DNA of 64,000 nucleotides, taken from Bacteroidales bacterium (GTDB lineage Bacteria > Bacteroidota > Bacteroidia > Bacteroidales > UBA932). The stretch is taken from NCBI GenBank assembly GCA_017427885.1, contig JAFRRW010000016.1, forward strand, positions 1 to 64,000, given 5' to 3'. Position 1 is the first letter of the stretch. Every line of letters starts with the position of its first letter. The position numbers and the translations under genes were made by a program. This document shows positions 26,437 to 33,974 of the stretch, in pieces. Under the pieces are notes generated by a model. It was not told the DNA's origin and did not search any database. It saw nothing but the letters and a program-made list of their open reading frames with translations.

Positions 26437-27660
26437 ATGAAAACTTCAGCGTTCCTGTCCCTGGCAGCCATTGCCCTCACCCTAACTTTCTGCGAAAAAT
26501 GTCCCTGTCCGCCCGGTGATTCTCCCGGTCCCGGAGAGGATGAGCCCGTCCCGGTCCGCCTCGACACCACGGTCCTCGTCACAGGGGTCGAATTCCCGGA
26601 AGACTACGACTGGAGGAGGGATACGGCCCGCGGGGACGTCTCCTGCAAGATAGTGCTTTTCAAAAACGGAAAACGCATCCTGGAGGTCCCTTCGGGCCCT
26701 TCTACCCACACCTGCGCGGATCCTGACATGCACAGGATCGTCGGAGGAAGGCTGTACACGGAATTCTCATCCCAAGACAAGACCTTCCTGACACGCGACG
26801 GAGCCAGTCTCTTCAGTTTTTCTGGAAGGGAGCTGATCTGCGGTATGATCGTCGAAGGCTCCGACGTATGGACGCTCGGACAGGACAGGGACGGAAGGGG
26901 CTTCACTCTCAGGAAGAACGGGAAGGACATCATCCGTTCGGAGAGCGGCATAATCCCCGGAAGGATGGGCAATCCGCTCCTGCCCACCGGAGCCCTCTAC
27001 GAAGATAAAGGGAGGAAGTGTTTCGCATGGAAGACCGTGGAGACCGTGGGGGTGGCGAAGAAAACGGACTGGCATCTATACTGCGACGGGGAAGTGACCG
27101 ACCTTCCGTACGATTCCACGATTTCCGAAGTATTCGATGTCCGGATGGCAGGCGGAGCCGTCTGCAAGGCCTATCGTCTCAGGTCTTCGCCCATCAGTTT
27201 CATGGTGGCCGTAGGGGATGAAAAGCATATCATCATCAAACCTGCCGGTTTCTCACCCCTTAACATGCGGCTCGTGCCGGAAGAAGACGGACTCCTTGCC
27301 GTGGGAGAGGGAGATGATTCTTCCGGAACGCACGGCTCCTGCATCTGGGACCTGGAGGGCGTCAGGAAGAAGGAAAACGGAGAGATGGTCACCTTCTCCA
27401 TATCTGAAAAGGGAACGGCAAGCGTCAGTTGCGACAGGGAAGGCTATGTGGAGACGGTGAGGGGGATCACCCGAAACTGGTCCCTGGAAAAATATATCAA
27501 GATGATGACTCCGTCCTGCCTCTGCACGGCCGGAGAATCAGCCTTCGTTGCCCTTACACCGGGAAGCGGCAATCCCTTCATCTTCCGTGAAGGGGAGAAG
27601 ACGGAGGTCGTCATCAACGGATACCTTACCTCCATTTCCGTGTCCATCAACGAAATCTGA
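26437..27660 (+). CDS. Uncharacterised lipoprotein
   Basis: This protein of 407 residues begins MKTSAFLSLAAIALTLTFC, a lipoprotein signal with the lipid-bearing cysteine at position 19, then a Cys/Pro/Gly-rich linker (CPCPPGDSPGPGEDEPVPV). The frame could extend to a TTG at 26398, but that would put 13 polar residues before the signal. The mature part is about 370 residues of short strands with repeated patterns such as VVLFKNGKRILEV and LFSFSGRELICGMIVEGSDV, which may be a beta-propeller; this is a guess from spacing. No catalytic motif or family is recognised. It is not clearly linked to the LacI gene 66 bp downstream. Confidence 0.7.
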   Translation: MKTSAFLSLAAIALTLTFCEKCPCPPGDSPGPGEDEPVPVRLDTTVLVTGVEFPEDYDWRRDTARGDVSCKIVLFKNGKRILEVPSGPSTHTCADPDMHRIVGGRLYTEFSSQDKTFLTRDGASLFSFSGRELICGMIVEGSDVWTLGQDRDGRGFTLRKNGKDIIRSESGIIPGRMGNPLLPTGALYEDKGRKCFAWKTVETVGVAKKTDWHLYCDGEVTDLPYDSTISEVFDVRMAGGAVCKAYRLRSSPISFMVAVGDEKHIIIKPAGFSPLNMRLVPEEDGLLAVGEGDDSSGTHGSCIWDLEGVRKKENGEMVTFSISEKGTASVSCDREGYVETVRGITRNWSLEKYIKMMTPSCLCTAGESAFVALTPGSGNPFIFREGEKTEVVINGYLTSISVSINEI

Positions 27661-27686
27661 ACGCTACAAAGGTTTGCAGAACTCGA

Positions 27687-27694
27687 TATTTTTG
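27687..27694 (+). promoter_or_regulatory. -7 element for the LacI-family gene
   Basis: TATTTTTG is a perfect -7 match 32 bp before the ATG. No -33 at the usual spacing is seen. Confidence 0.5.
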
Positions 27695-27726
27695 ACTAAA
27701 GTTGCAGTCGAGAATATTGATTCTGT

Positions 27727-28743
27727 ATGACCAACGTAACCATCATAGATATAGCGGAAGCCCTGGGAATCACTCCCTCGACGGTATCCAGGGCCCTCTC
27801 CGGGAATCCCTATGTCAAGGAATCCACGCGGGAGGCCGTGCGGGCCAAGGCGAGGGAACTCGGGTATGAAAGGAACGTGCACGCCTCGAACCTCCGAAGC
27901 GGCAAGACCCACACCGTGGGAATCATCGTCCCCAGGATTGACCGGCAGTTTTTCAGTTCCATCATCAGCGCGGCCGAATCGATACTCGACGAAGCCGGCT
28001 TTTCGGTTATAATCTGCCAGTCGCACGAAAACGAAGAAGACGAGATCAGCGCCCTGAAAACCCTCACGGAAAGCCGTGTCGGGGGGATTATGGTTTCCCA
28101 CGCCACCGGATCGAGGAGCGGATCGCATATCCTTGAGGCAATGAACAGAGGGATTAAGATGGTGCAGTTCGACAGGGTTTTCCCCGGTTTCCCCGGTTCC
28201 TCCGTCACCAATGACGATTTCGCCGGAGCCTACAACGCCACGATGCACCTGATCGGGAACGGTTACACCAGGATAGGTGCCTTCACCGGCCCCCTGGGCA
28301 CAAATATGTTCCTCAACCGCTACGAGGGCTACAAGGCCGCCCTGACGGAAGCCGGACTTCCTTTGGACGAGGACATCGTGTTCGAGAATTCCATCGTCAG
28401 GGAAACAGGATATGCCAATGCCGCAAAAGCCGTAGAACGGGGTTGCGACGCCCTTTACAGTTCGGGAGACTATTCCGCGCTCGGAGCCTTGGATTTCCTG
28501 AAGGAAAAAGGAATCCGCATTCCACAGGACTTCGGAATAGTCGGCACCGCCAACGAGGCCTTTACCTCCCTGATATCCCCCGCCCTGAGTTCAACGGAGC
28601 AGAATCCGGTGGAAATCGGAAAGAAGGCCGCCCTGGCCCTGCTGAGGCTGATGAACAATGAGACTTCAGGGGAGAACCTGGTGGTTGACACAGAACTCAT
28701 CATCAGGGAATCTTCGGACAGGAAACACTTCGCCAAAAAGTGA
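27727..28743 (+). CDS. LacI-family transcriptional regulator
   Basis: This 338-residue repressor has a DNA-binding helix-turn-helix at the N-terminus (TIIDIAEALGITPSTVSRAL), the hinge (GYERNVHASNLRSGKT) and a periplasmic-binding-like sugar domain from about residue 60 (HTVGIIVPRIDRQFFSSIIS to the C-terminus). It should repress sugar-use genes and release on binding a sugar or sugar phosphate. Nearby uronate genes (kduD-like, kdgK, KDPG aldolase, 1.5-4 kb downstream) are plausible targets, but no operator was identified. The stop overlaps the GTG start of the next gene by 4 bp. Confidence 0.93.
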   Translation: MTNVTIIDIAEALGITPSTVSRALSGNPYVKESTREAVRAKARELGYERNVHASNLRSGKTHTVGIIVPRIDRQFFSSIISAAESILDEAGFSVIICQSHENEEDEISALKTLTESRVGGIMVSHATGSRSGSHILEAMNRGIKMVQFDRVFPGFPGSSVTNDDFAGAYNATMHLIGNGYTRIGAFTGPLGTNMFLNRYEGYKAALTEAGLPLDEDIVFENSIVRETGYANAAKAVERGCDALYSSGDYSALGALDFLKEKGIRIPQDFGIVGTANEAFTSLISPALSSTEQNPVEIGKKAALALLRLMNNETSGENLVVDTELIIRESSDRKHFAKK

Positions 28744-29375
28744 GGACCAAGGTTGCAGCATATCTCCTTGCAGCGGCCATCCTGTGCGCCGCAACCTCCT
28801 CCTGCTCCATATTCAGAAAAAATACTGCCTCCGCTCCGGCGACGACCGTCAGGACGACGAGGACGACGACTGCGATAAAGAACAAAAAAACGGACAAGAC
28901 CTTACCGGAGACGGTCAAAGTCAAGAGGACGGAGAAGCCCGCCTCCCCAGTCCACCAGAAAAGCGAAGCCGAAATCCTCGCCGATTCCCTCGTGGCATAT
29001 TCCAAATCCTATCTTGGGGTTAAATACAAGTACGCGGGATCAAGCCCCTCTGGATTCGACTGCTCCGGATTCGTGGTGTTCGTCTATTCCCATTTCGGGA
29101 TTTTCGTGCCCCGCACCTCCTCCAGCCAGTATATGTCCAGCGAACATATCGGAGTTTCCGACATCCGTCCCGGAGACCTGGCGTTCTTCAACGGCAGGCA
29201 CGCCGGCGGAAAGGATGTCGGACACGTGGCCATCATCACGGAAGTCCTCGGCGACGGAAAATACAGGATGATACATTCGACGATCCAGAAGGGCGTAATG
29301 ATCGACAACTTCCCCGAAGGCTCGTACTACCCTCCCCGCCTAGTCGGCTACGGCAGGGTGATACCGGAGAAATAA
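28740..29375 (+). CDS. NlpC/P60 cell-wall hydrolase lipoprotein
   Basis: This 211-residue protein starts with GTG inside the stop of the LacI gene (GTGA). It has a lipoprotein signal ending ATSSC (Cys22), a Thr/Lys-rich linker (about 30-70) and an NlpC/P60 domain with the catalytic triad Cys108 (FDCSGF), His162 (VGHVAI) and His179 (MIHSTIQKG). Such enzymes cut peptide bonds of the cell wall, usually D-Glu to diamino acid. Coupling to a LacI regulator is unusual. No RBS-independent start was found further upstream because the frame begins there. Confidence 0.9.
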   Translation: MRTKVAAYLLAAAILCAATSSCSIFRKNTASAPATTVRTTRTTTAIKNKKTDKTLPETVKVKRTEKPASPVHQKSEAEILADSLVAYSKSYLGVKYKYAGSSPSGFDCSGFVVFVYSHFGIFVPRTSSSQYMSSEHIGVSDIRPGDLAFFNGRHAGGKDVGHVAIITEVLGDGKYRMIHSTIQKGVMIDNFPEGSYYPPRLVGYGRVIPEK

Positions 29376-29377
29376 CT

Positions 29378-29475
29378 CCAGCAGACCCATTATCCCCGGA
29401 GGAGACATCCCCATAAGCGGGCATTGCGGCGTCAGCCGTGTATCTGGGAGCGTTGGGGATGTCTCCTCAGGGCTG
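29378..29475. repeat. Long inverted repeat between converging genes
   Basis: GAGGAGACATCCCC (29399-29412) and GGGGATGTCTCCTC (29455-29468) are perfect 14 bp arms around a 42 nt loop. Outer bases CCAGC/GCTGG add a second, interrupted stem. The right arm overlaps the stop codon of the dehydrogenase gene. Neither side has a T-run, so it is not an ordinary terminator. It may be a repeated palindromic element or an RNA-processing site. Confidence 0.7.
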
Positions 29476-30291
29476 GACCCGGGTATATTTAGGCTGTTTG
29501 CCGATGTAGGCGAGGATGCCGCCGTCGACGTATAGGACGTGGCCGTTGACGAAGTCGGAGGCGTCGGAGGCGAGGAAGACCGCCGGTCCCATCAGGTCTT
29601 CCGGGGTGCCCCAGCGGGCGGCGGGAGTCTTGGATATTATGAAACTGTCGAAGGGATGGCGGCTGCCGTCGAGCTGCCTTTCTCGCAGGGGTGCGGTCTG
29701 AGGGGTGGCGATGTAGCCGGGACCGATGGCGTTGCACTGGATGTTGGCTCCGCCGTATTCGGAACAGATGTTCCTGGTGAGCATTTTCAGGCCTCCCTTG
29801 GCCGCCGCATAGGCGGAAACGGTCTCACGCCCCAGTTCCGACATCATCGAACAGATGTTGATGATCTTCCCGTGGCCCTTCGCGATCATTCCCGGAATGA
29901 CGGCCTTGCTGACTATGAACGGTGCCGTAAGGTCGGTGTCGATGACCTGTTTCCATTCCTCCACCGACATCTCCGTCATAGGAATTCTCTTGATGATTCC
30001 TGCATTGTTGACCAGGATATCTATCGCCCCCATTTCCCTCGATATCTTCTCCACAAGCTCCTTAACGGCCTTCTCGTCGTTCACGTCGCACTTATAGCCC
30101 TTCACGTCGAACCCCTCCGCCTCATATTCCTCCTCAGCCTTGCGGATATGCTCGGGATTCCTGCTGTTGAACACCACCTTCGCTCCCGCCCCGGCGAGGG
30201 CCTTGCAGATCGCCATTCCTATGCCGTAAGTCCCTCCCGTCACGAGGGCCACCTTCCCTTCGAGGGAGAATCTACCTAGAATATTATCCAT
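29467..30291 (-). CDS. Short-chain dehydrogenase, KduD/gluconate 5-dehydrogenase-like
   Basis: This SDR enzyme of 274 residues has the cofactor motif TGGTYGIGMAICKAL, NNAG (ILVNNAGIIKR), catalytic Ser and YxxxK (SAYAAAKGGLK), and the C-terminal VNGHVLYVDGGILA. Its closest family is 2-deoxy-gluconate 3-dehydrogenase/gluconate 5-dehydrogenase, which feeds 2-keto-3-deoxygluconate formation. The start at 30291 (MDNILGRFSLEGKVALVTGG) follows from the promoter at 30347-30340; a longer frame to 30342 would begin inside that promoter. It diverges from KDG kinase and KDPG aldolase, which complete the pathway. Confidence 0.88.
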   Translation of the reverse strand: MDNILGRFSLEGKVALVTGGTYGIGMAICKALAGAGAKVVFNSRNPEHIRKAEEEYEAEGFDVKGYKCDVNDEKAVKELVEKISREMGAIDILVNNAGIIKRIPMTEMSVEEWKQVIDTDLTAPFIVSKAVIPGMIAKGHGKIINICSMMSELGRETVSAYAAAKGGLKMLTRNICSEYGGANIQCNAIGPGYIATPQTAPLRERQLDGSRHPFDSFIISKTPAARWGTPEDLMGPAVFLASDASDFVNGHVLYVDGGILAYIGKQPKYTRVQP

Positions 30292-30322
30292 TTTCCGAAT
30301 TAAATAGTTACCTTTATCTTCG
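30292..30322 (+). promoter_or_regulatory. Promoter of the kdgK operon
   Basis: TTTC at 30292-30295, a 19 bp spacer and TATCTTCG at 30315-30322 resemble the Bacteroidota promoter, with one mismatch in each box. It overlaps the leader of the opposing dehydrogenase gene. Confidence 0.45.
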
Positions 30323-30339
30323 TCCTGAAGGACCTGTAA

Positions 30340-30347
30340 CAAAGATA
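30340..30347 (-). promoter_or_regulatory. -7 element of the KduD-like gene
   Basis: CAAAGATA on the plus strand is TATCTTTG on the minus strand, a perfect -7, about 49 bp before the chosen start. It lies within 25 bp of the plus-strand promoter, so the two genes may be regulated together. Confidence 0.6.
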
Positions 30348-30362
30348 ATAATTTTATCCGGT

Positions 30363-31382
30363 ATGAAAATCGTCACAATGGGGGAACTTATGCTCCGGCT
30401 TTCCCCTCCGGGTCATTCGAGGTTTATCCAGACGCCCGTCCTCGACGTGGAATTCGGCGGCGGCGAGGCGAACGTGGCGGTGAGCCTGGCCAATTATGGC
30501 CATCACGCCTGCTTCGTAACCAAATTCCCGGCCCACGAGATGGGGCAGGCCGCAGTGAACGCCCTGCGCCGGTACGGAGTGGACACTTCCTTCATAGCCC
30601 GCGGTGGTGAAAGGATCGGAATCTACTACCAGGAAGCCGGTTCGGCTATGAGGCCCGGGAAGGTGATCTACGACAGGAAACACTCTGCTTTCGCGGAGGC
30701 TTCCCCCGATGATTTCGATTTCGACGCAATCTTCGAAGAGGCGGACTGGTTCCACTGGACCGGCATAACCCCGGCGCTGTCCGAAAAGGCGGCCACTCTC
30801 GTCCGACTCGCCTGCGAAGCCGCAAGGCGGCATTCCGTCACAATTTCCTGCGACCTCAACTTCCGCGCGAAACTGTGGACGAGCGAACGGGCCCGGGAGG
30901 TGATGACTCCGCTTATGAAATATGTCGACGTCTGCATCGGCAACGAGGAAGACGCCCAGAAATGCCTCGGATTTGTTCCGGAGGCCGACGTGGAGGGAGA
31001 AAAGACAGGAGCGGAAGGATACCGTGACATCTTCAGGAGGATGGCGGATATCTTCGGTTTCAGATATGTGGCAACGACGCTGAGGGAGAGTTTCTCGGCC
31101 TCGCATAACGGCTGGAAGGCGCTGATTTATGACGGGAAGGAGTTCTATGAGTCCAGGAAGTACGAAATCGAGCCGATTGTTGACCGCGTGGGCGGAGGGG
31201 ACGCCTTCTCCGGCGGCCTCATCCACGGCCTGCTGACGATGGCTTCGATGAAAGAAGCCCTGGAGTTCGCCGTGGCGGCATCCGCCCTCAAGCACACGAT
31301 TCCAGGCGACTTCAACCTGGCGTCCGCCCAGGAGGTCGCCTCTCTCGCCGCCGGCAACGTTTCCGGAAGAATCCAAAGATGA
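30363..31382 (+). CDS. kdgK: 2-keto-3-deoxygluconate kinase (PfkB family)
   Basis: This 339-residue sugar kinase has the PfkB N-terminal signature (GGGEANVAVSLANYGHHACF) and C-terminal ATP/anion-hole motif (VDRVGGGDAFSGGLIHG) with the catalytic Asp in GGGDAF. It should phosphorylate 2-keto-3-deoxygluconate to KDPG, which the next gene's product cleaves. The aldolase starts 16 bp downstream, and the divergent KduD-like gene supplies the substrate. This assignment leans on the neighbourhood; the sequence alone shows a PfkB sugar kinase. Confidence 0.9.
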   Translation: MKIVTMGELMLRLSPPGHSRFIQTPVLDVEFGGGEANVAVSLANYGHHACFVTKFPAHEMGQAAVNALRRYGVDTSFIARGGERIGIYYQEAGSAMRPGKVIYDRKHSAFAEASPDDFDFDAIFEEADWFHWTGITPALSEKAATLVRLACEAARRHSVTISCDLNFRAKLWTSERAREVMTPLMKYVDVCIGNEEDAQKCLGFVPEADVEGEKTGAEGYRDIFRRMADIFGFRYVATTLRESFSASHNGWKALIYDGKEFYESRKYEIEPIVDRVGGGDAFSGGLIHGLLTMASMKEALEFAVAASALKHTIPGDFNLASAQEVASLAAGNVSGRIQR

Positions 31383-31398
31383 TAATAATAGGTTTATT

Positions 31399-32061
31399 AT
31401 GGCAAAATATGACAAACCTTCAGTAATGGGGAAAATCGGGGAGACGAGGATCATTCCCGTATTCTTCGACAGCGACATCGATGTGGCCGAAAAAGTCGTG
31501 AAGGCCTGCTACGACGGAGGCATCAGGGTCTTCGAATTCACCAACAGGGGCGATTTCGCCAATGAAATCTTCGCGGAACTGATGCTGTTCGTCCGCGAGA
31601 ACTGCCCCGACATGGCCCTCGGGGCCGGCACCATCATCGACGCACCGTCGGCCGCCATCTTCCTGCAGTACGGCGCGGACTTCATCGTGTCTCCCTGTTT
31701 CTATCCCGAAGTGGCGAAAGTGTGCAACCGCCGCTGCGTACCCTACGTCCCCGGCTGCGGCACCGTCACCGAAATCTCCGTCGCCCAGGAAGCCGGCTGC
31801 GACCTGGTGAAGGTCTTCCCCGGAGATGTCCTCGGACCCAAATTCGTCAAGGACGTGCTCGCTCCCCTGCCGTGGACCAAGATGATGGTCACCGGAGGTG
31901 TCGCACCCGTAAGGGACAACCTCGAAGGGTGGTTCAATGCCGGAACTTACTGCGTGGGAATGGGCTCAAGACTCCTTCTCAAGGATCTGGTTGAAAAGGG
32001 AGACTGGGAAGAAATAACGCTGAGGTGCAGGCAGGCGCTGGATACGCTGGGATCACTCTGA
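31399..32061 (+). CDS. eda: KDPG/KHG aldolase
   Basis: This 220-residue TIM-barrel aldolase splits 2-keto-3-deoxy-6-phosphogluconate into pyruvate and glyceraldehyde 3-phosphate. The Schiff-base lysine lies in CDLVKVFPGDVLGP, the proton-relay Glu in GIRVFEFTNRG, and the phosphate loop in VTGGVAP. Length is normal. It ends the kdgK operon. The stop codon overlaps the remnant tsaE sequence on the other strand. Confidence 0.92.
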   Translation: MAKYDKPSVMGKIGETRIIPVFFDSDIDVAEKVVKACYDGGIRVFEFTNRGDFANEIFAELMLFVRENCPDMALGAGTIIDAPSAAIFLQYGADFIVSPCFYPEVAKVCNRRCVPYVPGCGTVTEISVAQEAGCDLVKVFPGDVLGPKFVKDVLAPLPWTKMMVTGGVAPVRDNLEGWFNAGTYCVGMGSRLLLKDLVEKGDWEEITLRCRQALDTLGSL

Positions 32062-32163
32062 TTCCCAACTGACGGTACTGGATCCGTCGACTATCTATAA
32101 TGTCGGCGGCGAAACAGCGTTGTCGATCCCGTCAAGACAGGGTATGTCTATTCGGTGGATCAT
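32053..32163 (-). pseudogene. Remnant of a second tsaE gene
   Basis: On the minus strand an in-frame 111 bp segment starts MIHRIDIPCLDGIDNAV and ends DGSSTVSWESE. The intact tsaE 1.4 kb to the right starts MIHRITIHDLDDLDRAA and ends DESRTVSWES. The middle 100 or so codons, including the ATP-binding loop, are missing and an internal TAG is present. As with the intact copy, its ATG overlaps the stop of the upstream TIM-barrel gene (ATGA). So the tsaE-TIM-barrel unit was duplicated and this tsaE was then lost by internal deletion. The left end overlaps the eda stop. Confidence 0.85.
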
Positions 32164-33503
32164 CGTGGAGAAAACTCGATCAGCACAGCCTCATTGGATG
32201 CAAGGGGGCAGGAGTACCAGCCGGAAGGAGTCTTTCCAAGTTTCACCTCGCCGTAAGGACCTGATGCTTTCACTTCGCGGCCATCGGCCTTGAAAAGGAT
32301 AGTATGGGCCTTGGGAGCCTTGTCGTAGGGATCGTCAGCGGAAGTCACGAACAAAGCCCTGCCTCCGTCTCCGCAACGGGCAACCATATCCCCTACTACA
32401 ATCGGACTGCCGTCATCGGCCTGAAGGCCGGAAACAGTTCCGTTGTCGTACGCATTCACGCTGTTCTGTCCGACATCCTCAAGCCAGTCAGTCCCTTCGA
32501 ACCCGATTAAAGCGCTGGATATCCTGCGATATTTCATATAGGGTTCAGACAGGGCGTGGATTTCCGCATTCACCTTCTTGAGCTTGTCGTACTGCTGTGT
32601 TTTCTCCCCTTTTTCATCTAAAACCTGATTGTGAAACCATCCTGCCGTATAGCATGCCCAGGATATGACCTCGGTCCCGAATGCCATCGCTGTCCAAGCC
32701 TGGAAACGGAGTTGGTTCATCGAAATCCAGTTCTCCTTCTTGTCGCTGTTCACCTGAACCACTATCCACATGCTGCGGGAAGTCCCAGTGCAGGCGTCAG
32801 CAACGATCCTTAGATTGTCATACATCTGGTGAACCTGGTGATCATCCCAGGAAAAGACATAAAAATCATAGCTCAAATAATCCATAGGCACATTCTTGCA
32901 GTATTCGGCGATATATTCCCTGTAAGAAGTAGTACCAAGCTGGTTAACGGTCTGGTCTTCGGCACTTTTAGCAACCGAGGCACCGTTTGGATAGATATTC
33001 AGATAGGCGAACTGGTTCGGAAACAACTGCTCCACTTTCGCTGTGACTTTCCCGTAATATGGGAAATCCACGGCGGAAGGCTCATCTCCGATATCTATGC
33101 CCCAAATCGCGGGATGGTCCGTGAAACCGGCCGCCTGTTCCTCATATTTCGACAGGGGATTGGTGGCCTCCAGCTTGCCGGCATTGTCTCCGTCGCCGCC
33201 CCACCAGCCGGGAACGACTCCCGACACAACGGCACCCACTCCGTATTTGCTGAAAAGGTCCAGCGTCTTCCTGTCGTTATCCAGGCCAATGACGAAATCT
33301 ATCCCGCAATCAGCCAGATCCTTCACGTGAGCCTCCGTCCTGGCATACGGCTGGAGGATATAGGTTCCTATGTTCAACTTGCTCCTGTCCATCCGGCACT
33401 CCTTGGTGACATAAGGGGTCTTGCCCGTGTTATCCGGAGTACGGCTGATTGCCGAAGGCATTGTCGCCGCCAGAACGGCGATGATGGCGAAAAATCTTTT
33501 CAT
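32160..33503 (-). CDS. Secreted TIM-barrel glycoside hydrolase-like protein, copy A
   Basis: This 447-residue protein has a signal peptide (FFAIIAVLAATMPSAIS) and a TIM-barrel-like body: YILQPYARTEAHVKDLADCG, FVIGLDNDRKTLDLFSKYGV, PAIWGIDIGDEPSA, YLSYDFYVFSW, AWTAMAFGTEVISWACYTAG. The DEP after a beta strand is where clan A glycoside hydrolases hold the acid/base residue, so a glycosidase is likely, but I cannot name a family. The C-terminal 100 residues form a beta domain (ALFVTSADDPYDKAPKAHTI). It is a close paralog of the gene at 33971-35305, with long identical stretches. A tsaE remnant follows its stop. Confidence 0.85.
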   Translation of the reverse strand: MKRFFAIIAVLAATMPSAISRTPDNTGKTPYVTKECRMDRSKLNIGTYILQPYARTEAHVKDLADCGIDFVIGLDNDRKTLDLFSKYGVGAVVSGVVPGWWGGDGDNAGKLEATNPLSKYEEQAAGFTDHPAIWGIDIGDEPSAVDFPYYGKVTAKVEQLFPNQFAYLNIYPNGASVAKSAEDQTVNQLGTTSYREYIAEYCKNVPMDYLSYDFYVFSWDDHQVHQMYDNLRIVADACTGTSRSMWIVVQVNSDKKENWISMNQLRFQAWTAMAFGTEVISWACYTAGWFHNQVLDEKGEKTQQYDKLKKVNAEIHALSEPYMKYRRISSALIGFEGTDWLEDVGQNSVNAYDNGTVSGLQADDGSPIVVGDMVARCGDGGRALFVTSADDPYDKAPKAHTILFKADGREVKASGPYGEVKLGKTPSGWYSCPLASNEAVLIEFSPR

Positions 33504-33548
33504 TCCAACCCTGTTTATGTTTGTGAATCTAAAAATACCGATATTTCC

Positions 33549-33974
33549 CTATGATTCCCAACTGACGGTGCGGGATTCATCGGGATTCACTGAAATATGC
33601 ACCCGCAAAGCCTCCTCGGGAAGTATGGTCTCGATATTCTCCGGCCACTCCATGATGCACAGGCAGCCGCTGTCAATATAATCGTAGAAACCGATGTCCA
33701 AGGCTTCTGCGATTTTTTCTATCCTGTAAAAATCAAAATGATACATCGGCTCCCCGGAACCCGTGCGGTACTCGTTGACAATCGAAAAACTGGGGGAGGA
33801 CACGGCATCCTCCTCAACTCCTAGCACCCTGCAGAGAGCCGTGGTGAACGTAGTCTTTCCCGCCCCCATAGGTGCATACAGGGCGATTATCCTGCTGTCC
33901 CCTATTTCATCCAGAAACTCACGGGCCGCCCTGTCAAGGTCGTCAAGGTCATGTATGGTTATCCGGTGAATCAT
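33549..33974 (-). CDS. tsaE: tRNA threonylcarbamoyladenosine biosynthesis ATPase TsaE
   Basis: This protein of 141 residues has the Walker A motif APMGAGKTT, SSPSFSIVNEY, YHFDFYRI and MEWPENIE, all hallmarks of TsaE, an essential ATPase that acts with TsaB and TsaD to make t6A37 in tRNAs reading ANN codons. The start at 33974 (MIHRITIHD) overlaps the stop of the upstream TIM-barrel gene by 4 bp (ATGA); a frame extending to 34031 would add residues unlike the family. It sits between two TIM-barrel paralogs and is probably translated from the same mRNA as copy B. Confidence 0.93.
   Translation of the reverse strand: MIHRITIHDLDDLDRAAREFLDEIGDSRIIALYAPMGAGKTTFTTALCRVLGVEEDAVSSPSFSIVNEYRTGSGEPMYHFDFYRIEKIAEALDIGFYDYIDSGCLCIMEWPENIETILPEEALRVHISVNPDESRTVSWES

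Noticed and set aside
29378-29475. Intrinsic terminator
   Set aside because: There is no T-run on either strand; listed as an inverted repeat instead.
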